Below, piece by piece: positions 7,057-13,133 of a stretch of 16,299 nt of DNA (positions within the stretch are counted from its first letter, which is position 1; each line of letters begins with the position of its first letter). Position numbers and translations under genes: made by a program. The DNA comes from Actinomycetes bacterium (GTDB taxonomy: Bacteria > Actinomycetota > Actinomycetes > Actinomycetales > Microbacteriaceae). The notes under the pieces are model-generated. The model saw only the letters and a program-made list of their open reading frames with translations, made no database searches and was not told where the DNA came from. The stretch covers positions 1-16,299 of the forward strand of contig JAUHVN010000025.1 of the NCBI GenBank assembly GCA_030425055.1, written 5' to 3'.

Positions 7057-7470
7057 TCAGTCCGCGGACGAGGGCGGAGGCCCGTCGGGCCCTCCCTCGT
7101 CGACGGATGCCCGGCGTCCGGCATCCCGCACCGCCACGACCAGCAGCACGAGCGCGACCAGCGCCGGAACCGCGATCACGAGGGCGGTCGTGCCGTCGCC
7201 GTAGATCCCGGTGGCGGCGCCGAGGGCGACCGCGAGGATGAGCAGCTGGGTGACGATGCCGCCCGAGCGACCCCAGGACTGACCCCGCCACACGGCGAGG
7301 GCGAACGCCACGACGAGCGCGGCGCCGGCGGCGGTGAGCACGATGAGGGCCACCGCGCTGACGATCGACGCGTTGTCGCCCGAGATGAGGGCGATGGCCT
7401 CCCACACCGCGAGCCCGATGATCCCGATGCCCTCGAGTGCCAGGAGTGCCGCCGCGAGCTTCGCCGCCAT
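7057..7470 (-). CDS. Small four-helix integral membrane protein
   Basis: A 137-aa hypothetical protein of unknown function. Four hydrophobic segments are evident at about residues 5-29, 36-60, 71-89 and 95-115, with short loops and a hydrophilic, Pro/Ser-rich C-terminal tail (118-137). WRGQSWGRSGG between helices 2 and 3 is the most distinctive stretch, and similar sequences recur in actinobacterial small membrane proteins. The frame is open further upstream, but ATG 7470 is chosen because the protein begins directly with a hydrophobic helix and the upstream part is low-complexity sequence overlapping the whiB1 leader. It is convergent with bcp and divergent from whiB1, with 261 bp between start codons. 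No catalytic motif is visible. Confidence 0.82.
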   Translation of the reverse strand: MAAKLAAALLALEGIGIIGLAVWEAIALISGDNASIVSAVALIVLTAAGAALVVAFALAVWRGQSWGRSGGIVTQLLILAVALGAATGIYGDGTTALVIAVPALVALVLLVVAVRDAGRRASVDEGGPDGPPPSSAD

Positions 7471-7731
7471 GTTTGTTCGTATCCCTAACGATTGCGTGGT
7501 CACGTGCGTTCCGATTGTGCGAAACCTCCACCCCATGGAGCGGATGCACAGCAACTCGCACAGATCGGGGCCCCTCAACCCTTGATCCGCCGCCGTACGC
7601 TGTGCGACGATGGATGGAGCCGTGTGCTCCCACAGTGCCGTGGGGCGAGCATCGCTCGCACATCCCACAGGGTATCGGACCCGAATCCGGGCCCTCGAAC
7701 CCACCTCTTCCCGTTGTTTAGGAGCACCACC
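7471..7731 (+). promoter_or_regulatory. Long whiB1 upstream region with hairpins and repeats
   Basis: A 261-bp gap, the longest in the window. It contains a perfect hairpin GCGAGC-ATC-GCTCGC (7645-7659), just before it CCCAC/GTGGG arms around 6 nt (7629-7644), and the 8-mer TCCCACAG twice (7628-7635 and 7663-7670). A possible -10 TACGCT is at 7596-7601, which would put the hairpins in the transcript. The whiB1 Shine-Dalgarno is at 7720-7724. The elements are seen; the promoter position is uncertain. Confidence 0.45.
7720..7724 (+). promoter_or_regulatory. Shine-Dalgarno of whiB1
   Basis: AGGAG lies 7 nt upstream of ATG 7732. This is a clear ribosome binding site in a window where many genes look leaderless, and it fixes the whiB1 start despite the frame being open upstream to 7492. 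Confidence 0.8.
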
Positions 7732-7980
7732 ATGGACTGGCGCGACAAGGCCGCCTGCCTGACCGTCGACCCCGAGCTGTTCTTCCCCGTGGGGAACACC
7801 GGACCCGCAGTCGATCAGATCGAGAAGGCGAAGTCCGTGTGCGCCCGCTGCACCGTCACCGAGATCTGCCTGCAGTACGCCCTCGAGACCGGTCAGGACT
7901 CGGGCGTGTGGGGCGGTCTCTCCGAAGACGAGCGCCGCGCGCTCAAGCGCCGCGCCGCCCGCGCCCGCCGCGCGAGCTGA
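7732..7980 (+). CDS. whiB1: WhiB1-type iron-sulfur transcriptional regulator
   Basis: An 82-aa Wbl protein. It binds a [4Fe-4S] cluster through C9, C37, C40 and C46 (C-X27-C-X2-C-X5-C), the same spacing and numbering as M. tuberculosis WhiB1. The signature turn GVWGGLSEDERR (58-69) follows, then a basic C-terminal tail KRRAARARR that contacts DNA. WhiB1 proteins respond to nitric oxide and bind the region 4 of the housekeeping sigma factor; in mycobacteria WhiB1 is essential and autoregulated. The start is fixed by the Shine-Dalgarno at 7720-7724. The adjacent pdtaS gene (convergent) reproduces Rv3219-Rv3220c. Confidence 0.96.
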   Translation: MDWRDKAACLTVDPELFFPVGNTGPAVDQIEKAKSVCARCTVTEICLQYALETGQDSGVWGGLSEDERRALKRRAARARRAS

Positions 7981-8025
7981 CGTCCGGCCCCAGCCCGTCC
8001 CCCGCGCACGCGCAGAACTGCGTCG

Positions 8026-8090
8026 ATGTGCACGATGACAGACGGCGCCGCGGGGCATCCGTGATCGTGCACATCCCCGTGATCGTGCAC
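8026..8090. repeat. Inverted/direct repeat cluster between whiB1 and pdtaS
   Basis: The 153-bp gap between the convergent whiB1 and pdtaS holds three GTGCAC-centred copies. Arm 8026-8039 (ATGTGCACGATGAC) is inverted relative to 8061-8074 (GTGATCGTGCACAT) with one mismatch in 14, around a 21-nt spacer. The 14-mer CCGTGATCGTGCAC is repeated directly at 8059-8072 and 8077-8090, an 18-bp period. It could fold as a bidirectional terminator for the two genes or be a dispersed intergenic repeat. No U-tract is seen. Confidence 0.55.
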
Positions 8091-8133
8091 GGCACCGCAC
8101 CGGCGGCCTGCGGCCGCATTGCTCCGGCTCGCG

Positions 8134-9618
8134 TCACGCGTCGCGCTCGATGTACCGCAGCGGGATGTCGATCGTGACCTCGGTGCCGCTGCCGACCAGC
8201 GTGTGCCAGTCGATCGTGCCGCCCAGCTCGCCCTGGATGAGCGTGCGTACGATCTGAGTGCCGAGACCGCGGCCGACCTGGCCCTCGGGCAGTCCGGCGC
8301 CGGTGTCGCGCACCTTGACCTCGAGCCGGTCGGCGGTGCGTTCGGCGGCGATCTCGACGTCGCCCTCCTGACCGGCGAGTCCATGCTCGACGGCGTTGGT
8401 CACGAGCTCGGTCAGCGCGAGCGCGAGGGGCGTCGCGTACTCGCTCGGAAGGGTGCCGAAGCGTCCTGTCGAGCGGGTGCTCGCGCGCGTGCTCGGGGAT
8501 GCCGCGACCTCGGCGACGAGCTTGAGGACGCGATCGAACACCTCGTCGAAGTCGACGACCTGGGCGAGTCCCTCCGACAGCGTGTCGTGCACCACGGCGA
8601 TCGCGGCCACCCGCCGCATCGCATGCGTGAGCGAGTCGCGTGCCTCGTCGGAGTGCGACCGACGTGCCTGGATGCGCAGCAGCGACGCCACCGTCTGCAG
8701 GTTGTTCTTGACGCGGTGGTGGATCTCGCGGATCGTCGCGTCCTTGGTGATGAGCTCCTGCTCCTGGTGCCGGATCTCGGTCACATCGCGGCAGAGCACG
8801 ACCGCGCCGACGCGGGCGCCGTGCTCGCGCAGCGGGATGGTGCGCATCGACACCGTGACGCCTCGCGCCTCGATGTCGGCGCGCCACGGCGCCCGGCCGG
8901 CGACGACGACCGGCAGCGACTCGTCGAACTGCCGCTTGTCGGGCAGGATGCGCGTGACGACCTCGAGCAGCGACTCCCCCTCGAGCTCGTCGTCGAACCC
9001 GAGGCGATTGAACGCCGAGAGGGCGTTGGGACTCGCGAAGGTGACCATGCCGTCGACGTCGACGCGGATGAGGCCGTCCGACGCGCGCGGGGCGCCACGC
9101 CGAGGGGCCGTCGGCGCGGCCATGTCGGGGAAGTCCGCCGAGGCGATCATGCCGAACAGGTCGTCCGCGCACTCGTTGAAGGTGATCTGCTGGCGCGAAG
9201 GCGTGCGCGTCTCGCCGAGGTTCGTGTGACGGGTGAGCACGCCGATCGTCGTGCGCGGCTCTCCCGAGCGGGCCCGCACGATCGGCACGGCGCGCACGCG
9301 CGTGGGGGTCTCCTCGAACCAGTCGGGCGACGCCGAGTCGATGATCTGCGCCGTCTGGAAGGCATCCCGCACCTGGGTCCGCCACTGCGGACGCACGCGG
9401 TCTCCGACGATGTCGCGGTAGAACAGGGTCGCCGCTCCGCTCGGCCGCGAGTGCCCCACCGCGATGAACGAGTCGTCGGCCGTGGGCACCCAGATCACGA
9501 TGTCGGCGAAGGCCAGGTCGGCGAGCAGCTGTCCGTCACCGGCCAGCCGGTGCAGCCACTCGACATCGGGTTCGCTGAACAGGCCCTGTGCGTAGACGAG
9601 ATCGCTGAGGGTCGACAC
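8134..9618 (-). CDS. pdtaS: PdtaS-type soluble sensor histidine kinase
   Basis: A 494-aa cytoplasmic histidine kinase with no membrane segment. The N-terminal part (about 1-160) is GAF-like; a PAS domain (about 178-285) follows, ending in AVVLCRDVTEIRHQEQEL. The HisKA_2 segment REIHHRVKNNLQTVASLLR (297-315) carries the phospho-acceptor histidine at H300/H301. The HATPase domain shows ALTELVTNAVEHG (401-413, N box), VRDTGAGLP (436-444, G1) and GRGLGTQIVRTL (449-460, G2). In mycobacteria PdtaS phosphorylates PdtaR, an ANTAR antiterminator; no pdtaR gene is in this window, as expected because it is unlinked there too. The start is GTG 9618. A GGAGG is too close (1 nt) to act as ribosome site, but a TAGGCT -10 sits 6 nt upstream, so a leaderless GTG start is likely. 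Confidence 0.95.
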   Translation of the reverse strand: MSTLSDLVYAQGLFSEPDVEWLHRLAGDGQLLADLAFADIVIWVPTADDSFIAVGHSRPSGAATLFYRDIVGDRVRPQWRTQVRDAFQTAQIIDSASPDWFEETPTRVRAVPIVRARSGEPRTTIGVLTRHTNLGETRTPSRQQITFNECADDLFGMIASADFPDMAAPTAPRRGAPRASDGLIRVDVDGMVTFASPNALSAFNRLGFDDELEGESLLEVVTRILPDKRQFDESLPVVVAGRAPWRADIEARGVTVSMRTIPLREHGARVGAVVLCRDVTEIRHQEQELITKDATIREIHHRVKNNLQTVASLLRIQARRSHSDEARDSLTHAMRRVAAIAVVHDTLSEGLAQVVDFDEVFDRVLKLVAEVAASPSTRASTRSTGRFGTLPSEYATPLALALTELVTNAVEHGLAGQEGDVEIAAERTADRLEVKVRDTGAGLPEGQVGRGLGTQIVRTLIQGELGGTIDWHTLVGSGTEVTIDIPLRYIERDA

Positions 9619-9624
9619 GCCTCC

Positions 9625-9630
9625 AGCCTA
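9625..9630 (-). promoter_or_regulatory. -10 element of a leaderless promoter for pdtaS
   Basis: TAGGCT on the minus strand ends 6 nt before GTG 9618, so the transcript would begin with the GTG start codon. It lies in the 30-nt gap after the CpaE-like gene, so pdtaS can be expressed apart from the upstream operon. Confidence 0.5.
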
Positions 9631-9648
9631 GAGCGCCGCCACCCGCCT

Positions 9649-10878
9649 TCACGCCGCGGACCGGCGACGGATGCCGCGCGCCGCGCGCACGGGCGCCGGG
9701 GCCGGCGCCACGGCCTCGCCGGCGAACCGGCGCAGCGCGAGCGTGAACGGGGACCTGGGCGCCACCTCGGCGATCGGCCGCGCGGCCAGGAGTGCGGCAT
9801 CCGCCGACCGCGGATCGTGCGGCAGGAACCAGACGTCGGAGACCGCCCCGAACCGGTCGAGCGTGCGACGCACCTGTCCGCGCGCATCGATGCCGAGTGC
9901 GCCCGGCCGCAGCCGGTTGGCGACGACCGCGACCGGGGTCGCACCGATCGCCGCGCGCAGGTCGGGCTGCTGGCGCAGATAGCGCGAGACGCCGACCGGG
10001 TCGGCGCCCACGACCGCGACGACGAGGTCGGCCGAGGCCAGCGCGGCGAGGGTGGCCGCGTTGCGGCGCGGTGCGGCGAGGTCGCTCATGATCTCCTCGT
10101 CGCGTTCGAGGCTCGCGGCGACGTCGACCACCGTGTAGTCGGCCCATTGCCGGCACTCCGCCAGTGCAGCCGACACGCGCTGCTCGCTCAGCTCGGGCCA
10201 GCGGCCGGGCCGGTTGAGGCCGGTGAGCACGTCCACGCCGCGGCCCAGGGGCTGCGAGATGCGGGTGAGCTCGCGTCCGTCCAGCCCACCCAGCTCGGCC
10301 TGACGGCACGCCGAGGCGAAGCCCGGCCCTTCGTCGGGCAGGCCGAGGGCGAGGGCCATCGAGGGGGCGTGCGTGTCGGCGTCGATGAGGCCGACGTGCC
10401 GATCGCCGCGGGCGAGTTCGATCGCCAGCTCGACGGCGACGGTCGTGCGGCCGGGCGAGCCCGCCGCACCCCACACGACGATGGTGCGTCCCCGCGTGTC
10501 GTCGGGCGGGGCCGAGGATGCGACCGGGGTCTTCGCCAGGGCGTCGGCGACCCGCCACGCCTCGAGTCCCGCTGGGACGACGGCGACGATGCCGAACGCG
10601 GCGGCGAGCCGCTCGGCCTCGTCGGTGTCGCACAGGGCGACGATGCGGGTTCCCGCACGGTCGCAGAACGAGACGGTCGCGGCGGTGAGGGTGTCGCGCG
10701 ACACCTGCAGCAGCACGGTGTCGGCGCCGGCCACCGCGGCGGCGGTCTCGGATCCGGGAATGCGATCGGCCGCGGCATCCGCGAGTTCGATCGGCGTGAT
10801 CGTCGCGACGACGTCGACGCCTTCGCGACGGAGCGCGTCGGCCAGCCGCTCGTCGTCGACGGCGAGCAGGACGGTCAT
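9649..10878 (-). CDS. CpaE/MinD-like P-loop ATPase with altered Walker A
   Basis: A 409-aa cytoplasmic protein of the SIMIBI (ParA/MinD/CpaE) type. The N-terminal part (about 1-115) resembles a receiver-like domain, as in CpaE. The P-loop is VVWGAAGSPGRTTVAVELA (134-152): the usual KGGxGKT is replaced by a form in which both lysines are absent and Arg144 sits at the Walker A lysine. Walker A-prime is GLIDADTHAPSMALALGL (163-180) and a Walker B-like YTVVDVAASL is at 248-257. In Tad/Flp pilus loci CpaE localises assembly, but no tadA, tadB, tadC or pilin gene lies nearby, so this is an orphan pair with the SAF/CpaB-like gene. ATG 10878 overlaps the upstream stop (ATGA). From memory the GRTT form recurs in Microbacteriaceae homologues, so it is probably not an error. 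Confidence 0.85.
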   Translation of the reverse strand: MTVLLAVDDERLADALRREGVDVVATITPIELADAAADRIPGSETAAAVAGADTVLLQVSRDTLTAATVSFCDRAGTRIVALCDTDEAERLAAAFGIVAVVPAGLEAWRVADALAKTPVASSAPPDDTRGRTIVVWGAAGSPGRTTVAVELAIELARGDRHVGLIDADTHAPSMALALGLPDEGPGFASACRQAELGGLDGRELTRISQPLGRGVDVLTGLNRPGRWPELSEQRVSAALAECRQWADYTVVDVAASLERDEEIMSDLAAPRRNAATLAALASADLVVAVVGADPVGVSRYLRQQPDLRAAIGATPVAVVANRLRPGALGIDARGQVRRTLDRFGAVSDVWFLPHDPRSADAALLAARPIAEVAPRSPFTLALRRFAGEAVAPAPAPVRAARGIRRRSAA

Positions 10879-11504
10879 CGCGATGCCCCGGCGACCGGGA
10901 CCACCGAGAGCGCCGCTCCCCCCGCGATCGCCTCGAGGGTGGCCGCGACGTCGGCACGCGGGATCACGAGCTCGACAGCGGCGGATGCGCCGCCGATGAC
11001 CGCGTCGTCGCGATCGACCGCCACGACGGTGGCGTCGGGGATGAGGATGCGGGGGACGTCGTAGACGCCCCGTTCGACGAGCGGCGCCACCCACACCTCG
11101 ACCACGGTTCCGGTGTCGACGGATGCCGGCACCTCGACCTGGCTGCGCAGCACGATCGTCGTCGTGCGCGACGAGTCCGCGTCGGCGACCGCGCTCAGCG
11201 GGATGAGCTCGCCCGCGCCGATCGTGCGGGTAGCGACCAGACCCTCGCCGAGTGCCGCGTCGGTGAGGTACGCGTCGCCGATCTGACCGAGGCCGACCTC
11301 GACCTCGCGCAGGTCGCCGGCGGTGATCGGCTGCCCGGGGACGATGGTGGCGGCCGCCGCGTACGCGGGTGCGGTCTGCCGCGCGGCCGAGACCACCAGC
11401 CAGACGCCGGCGACGGATGCCGCGATCAGCACGAGTCCGAGGATCAGACGGGCGTCGGCCCACGCGGAGCGGGCACGCGGGCGGGACGATGCGGGGGCGC
11501 TCAT
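10875..11504 (-). CDS. SAF-domain membrane protein, CpaB-like
   Basis: A 209-aa protein with a short basic cytoplasmic N-terminus, one transmembrane helix at about 20-41 (LILGLVLIAASVAGVWLVVS) and an extracytoplasmic part. A SAF domain covers about 48-115, with the typical IVPGQPITAGDLREVEV (58-74) and RTIGAGELIPLSAV (93-106). The region after it (about 115-205) is beta-rich and resembles the RcpC/CpaB C-terminal half. CpaB proteins assist pilus secretion, and the following gene encodes a CpaE-like ATPase with a 4-nt ATGA overlap, so the two work together, but no other pilus genes are in view. No clear Shine-Dalgarno precedes ATG 11504. A DnaA box lies 39 nt upstream. Confidence 0.85.
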   Translation of the reverse strand: MSAPASSRPRARSAWADARLILGLVLIAASVAGVWLVVSAARQTAPAYAAAATIVPGQPITAGDLREVEVGLGQIGDAYLTDAALGEGLVATRTIGAGELIPLSAVADADSSRTTTIVLRSQVEVPASVDTGTVVEVWVAPLVERGVYDVPRILIPDATVVAVDRDDAVIGGASAAVELVIPRADVAATLEAIAGGAALSVVPVAGASR

Positions 11505-11542
11505 CCGACCATGCTCTCCCAGGTCGCGCGGCGGCCTCCGCG

Positions 11543-11554
11543 GTTATCCACAGC
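11543..11554 (+). promoter_or_regulatory. Perfect DnaA box, copy 1
   Basis: GTTATCCACAGC contains TTATCCACA (11544-11552), the consensus DnaA box. It lies in the 98-bp gap between divergent genes: 39 nt separate its last base (minus reading) from ATG 11504, and it is at about -59 to -51 from the start codon of the HTH gene at 11603. The same 12-mer occurs at 12564-12575. Confidence 0.6.
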
Positions 11555-11590
11555 GCGTTTCGCACCCGGCCCCGCACCGTCGGGTGCCGC

Positions 11591-11596
11591 CATAAT
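11591..11596 (+). promoter_or_regulatory. -10 element of a leaderless promoter for the HTH gene
   Basis: CATAAT, five of six to the consensus, ends 6 nt before ATG 11603, so the transcript would start at the ATG. No -35 is recognisable. Confidence 0.55.
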
Positions 11597-11602
11597 GGGG
11601 CC

Positions 11603-11878
11603 ATGCCCGAAGCTCCGCAGTCGAAGCTGCTCGCGCCTGCCCAGGTCGCCGAGCTGCTCGGCGTCTCGGTCGACGAGGTCGTCGCCCTGGTGATGGAGGG
11701 CCGGCTGCGCGGTATGCGCGTCGGCTCGCCGTCGCGGTGGCGGGTGGAAGAGGCGAGCGTCGCCGGCTACCTCGACGACCAGGCCGAAGAGGCACGCCTC
11801 ATGGCCCTGTGGCGTCAGTCGGGCGAGGCGAGCTTCCCCGAGCTGTGGGGCACCGGCAGCGTGCGCCACCCCGACTGA
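11603..11878 (+). CDS. Small helix-turn-helix (MerR/excisionase-like) DNA-binding protein
   Basis: A 91-aa protein. Residues 9-58 form a winged-helix excisionase/BldC-type HTH: LLAPAQVAELLGVSVDEVVALVMEG (9-33), then the wing RLRGMRVGSPSRWRVEEASV (34-53). The C-terminal tail is acidic and ends in WGTGSVRHPD. BldC-like proteins in actinobacteria regulate development, but this one is longer and more divergent, and it is not accompanied by an integrase, so a phage excisionase is unlikely. Its target is unknown. The upstream -10 CATAAT and the lack of a Shine-Dalgarno indicate a leaderless transcript. It is divergent from the SAF/CpaE pair and convergent with the next gene, with a 47-bp gap. Confidence 0.85.
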   Translation: MPEAPQSKLLAPAQVAELLGVSVDEVVALVMEGRLRGMRVGSPSRWRVEEASVAGYLDDQAEEARLMALWRQSGEASFPELWGTGSVRHPD

Positions 11879-11894
11879 ACCTGCCCGCACGCCG

Positions 11895-11909
11895 GCCGAG
11901 CGCATCGGC
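11895..11909. terminator. Weak hairpin between convergent genes
   Basis: GCCGA (11895-11899) and TCGGC (11905-11909) can pair around a 5-nt loop in the 47-bp gap. The stem is only 5 bp and there is no U-tract, so this is only a possible bidirectional terminator. Confidence 0.2.
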
Positions 11910-11925
11910 ACGGCAGCGCGGCGCG

Positions 11926-12525
11926 TCAGCCGAGCACACGGTCGTCGTCGACCCGCACCCAGGCGATCGAGGCGAACGGCACGATGCGGTGAGCGGTGAT
12001 CGCGTCCGCCCGGCGCGGGGCGCCCGCATCGTGGAGCGCCAGATCCAGGTGATCGACGCCCGCACGGTCGACCGTGCCCGTCAGTCCGCGACCGCCGGCC
12101 AGATGCACCTCGACGCCGGACCGGCGGCGGCCGAGGTCACGCACGACGAAGCCGAACGTGATGCGATCCGACAGCGTCGACCGGGTCGCGAGCGGTCGCG
12201 CGCTGCGCAGCAGGTCGGCCTCGGGCATCCCGAGCCAGGCGATGGCGTGCAGCGGCACCAGCGCCCCGCCGCGCGCCGCGGCGAGCGAGAAGGCGACCCA
12301 GTCGCCGCCGACAGCCCGCACCGTGCCTCGGAGGACGGTGCCGTCGCAGAGTTCGACGGATGCCTCGGATGCCGCGCCGTCGGCGGCGAGCGACGTCAGC
12401 CGCTCGCGCAGGGTCACCCGCGACAGCCGCAGCCGCTCGGCCTCGGTGTCGAGTGCGACGCGCTCCGCCTCCCACTCCGAGGAGAGTTGGTCTTCGAGGT
12501 CGTCGAAGAAGCGATCCCAGCGCAC
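11926..12525 (-). CDS. Conserved actinobacterial protein with two Sm-like beta repeats
   Basis: A 199-aa cytoplasmic protein of unknown function; I do not recognise a named family. Residues 1-45 are charged and helical, probably coiled-coil (RWDRFFDDLEDQL, then EAERLRLSRVTLRERL). Two similar beta-rich units follow. Unit 1 (56-98) has VELCDGTVLRGTVRAVG and ends VPLHAIAWL. Unit 2 (137-190) has VHLAGGRGLTGTVDRAG and ends VPFASIAWV. The pattern, a turn-G, 'GTV' strand, then 'VP..xIAWx' strand, suggests an internal duplication of a small Sm/PRC-like barrel. The start is GTG 12525: a TAGCCT -10 lies 6 nt upstream, so it is probably leaderless. A perfect DnaA box lies 39 nt upstream. Confidence 0.8.
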   Translation of the reverse strand: MRWDRFFDDLEDQLSSEWEAERVALDTEAERLRLSRVTLRERLTSLAADGAASEASVELCDGTVLRGTVRAVGGDWVAFSLAAARGGALVPLHAIAWLGMPEADLLRSARPLATRSTLSDRITFGFVVRDLGRRRSGVEVHLAGGRGLTGTVDRAGVDHLDLALHDAGAPRRADAITAHRIVPFASIAWVRVDDDRVLG

Positions 12526-12531
12526 CCGGCG

Positions 12532-12537
12532 AGGCTA
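12532..12537 (-). promoter_or_regulatory. -10 element of a leaderless promoter for the 199-aa protein gene
   Basis: TAGCCT on the minus strand ends 6 nt before GTG 12525, giving transcription from the first base of the start codon. Confidence 0.45.
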
Positions 12538-12545
12538 GACGATTC

Positions 12546-12575
12546 ATCACGAGTCGATCACAAGTTATCCACAGC
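12546..12575 (+). promoter_or_regulatory. Perfect DnaA box, copy 2, preceded by a short direct repeat
   Basis: GTTATCCACAGC (12564-12575) contains TTATCCACA (12565-12573). Next to it are two 8-mers, ATCACGAG (12546-12553) and ATCACAAG (12557-12564), 11 bp apart, about one helical turn. The box is 39 nt from GTG 12525 (minus strand), the same distance as copy 1 from its minus-strand gene, and 72 nt from ATG 12648 on the other side. Confidence 0.6.
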
Positions 12576-12608
12576 CGGACCGAAGATTCCCTCTGAGAGT
12601 TCGCTGTG

Positions 12609-12617
12609 TGTTCTACT
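12609..12617 (+). promoter_or_regulatory. Possible extended -10 for the Rv3235-family gene
   Basis: TGT followed by TCTACT (12612-12617) fits an extended -10 (TGn then TCTACT). A start near 12624 would leave a leader of about 24 nt before ATG 12648. No good -35 or Shine-Dalgarno is seen. Confidence 0.3.
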
Positions 12618-12647
12618 GCTGGGACCCCCACCGAGATTGGTCCACGC

Positions 12648-13082
12648 ATGGCAAAGACGCCCGCGGGCTCCGCCCGCGCTTACCCTGCTGACGCCGTCGA
12701 GCTGTCGGAGTACTTCGCCCCGCAGCGCACGTCGGCCGCAGTGCTGCCCGACCCCGAACCCTTCGTGCGCAACATCACGCGGGGAGTCCTCGAAGTCCTC
12801 GCCGGTGTGCGCGAGGTCGACCAGCTGGCGCGCTGGCTCATGGAGGACCCCTACCGCAAGCTCGTCACGCGTGCGAACCTCGCCGCACGGGCCCGCAGCG
12901 CCCGCGGCATCCCGGCCAAGCGCCCGGTGCACCAGATCATGTCGGTGCGCCACTCCTCCCCCGCCGACGGAGTGGTCGAGGCCGTCGTCGTCGTGCGCGG
13001 CCCCGCCCGCACCCGCGCCGTCGCCCTGCGCATCGAGGGCTTCGACGGCCGCTGGCGCACGACTTCGCTGGCGCTTCTCTAG
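12648..13082 (+). CDS. Rv3235-family protein of unknown function
   Basis: A 144-aa protein belonging to the family known from M. tuberculosis Rv3235, conserved in actinobacteria near secA. From position 31: an N-terminal DPEPFVRNITRGVLEVLAGV, REVDQLARWLMEDPYRKL (53-70), then a beta-rich C-terminal part with VHQIMSVRHSSPADGVVEAV and VVRGPARTRAVALRIEGFDGRW. It has no signal peptide, membrane helix or catalytic motif. The frame is open to GTG 12606 (158 aa), but I prefer ATG 12648 because the extra 14 residues overlap the likely -10. The function is unknown; the family's persistent location two genes from secA hints at a housekeeping role. Confidence 0.82.
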   Translation: MAKTPAGSARAYPADAVELSEYFAPQRTSAAVLPDPEPFVRNITRGVLEVLAGVREVDQLARWLMEDPYRKLVTRANLAARARSARGIPAKRPVHQIMSVRHSSPADGVVEAVVVVRGPARTRAVALRIEGFDGRWRTTSLALL

Positions 13083-13087
13083 AGAAC

Positions 13088-13103
13088 CCGACGGGCGGGT
13101 CGG
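13088..13103. terminator. Short GC-rich hairpin between convergent genes
   Basis: CCGAC (13088-13092) and GTCGG (13099-13103) pair around a 6-nt loop in the 51-bp gap between the Rv3235-family gene and alaA. The stem is short and there is no U-tract, so this is a weak candidate for a bidirectional terminator. Confidence 0.3.
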
Positions 13104-13133
13104 CCCCAACGTCGTGGTCGATCCGGTCGTCGT

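Noticed and set aside
7073..7110. GC-rich hairpin near the end of the membrane-protein gene as a terminator
   Set aside because: It lies inside the coding sequence for the Gly/Pro tail and the arms have mismatches; it fits codon composition better than a signal.
7471..8100. N-terminal extension of the membrane protein upstream of ATG 7470
   Set aside because: The extra sequence runs antisense through whiB1 and its leader and contains no hydrophobic or conserved part; the protein proper begins with a transmembrane helix at ATG 7470.
8119..11064. 981-codon plus-strand open frame opposite pdtaS and the CpaE-like gene
   Set aside because: A mirror of GC-rich coding on the minus strand, where PdtaS HisKA/HATPase motifs and the CpaE P-loop are unmistakable. 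The plus product has no recognisable domain.
11603..11878. The HTH protein as a phage/integrative-element excisionase
   Set aside because: No integrase, attachment-site repeat, tRNA or other mobile gene is near, and the surroundings are conserved core genes. A chromosomal regulator is more likely.
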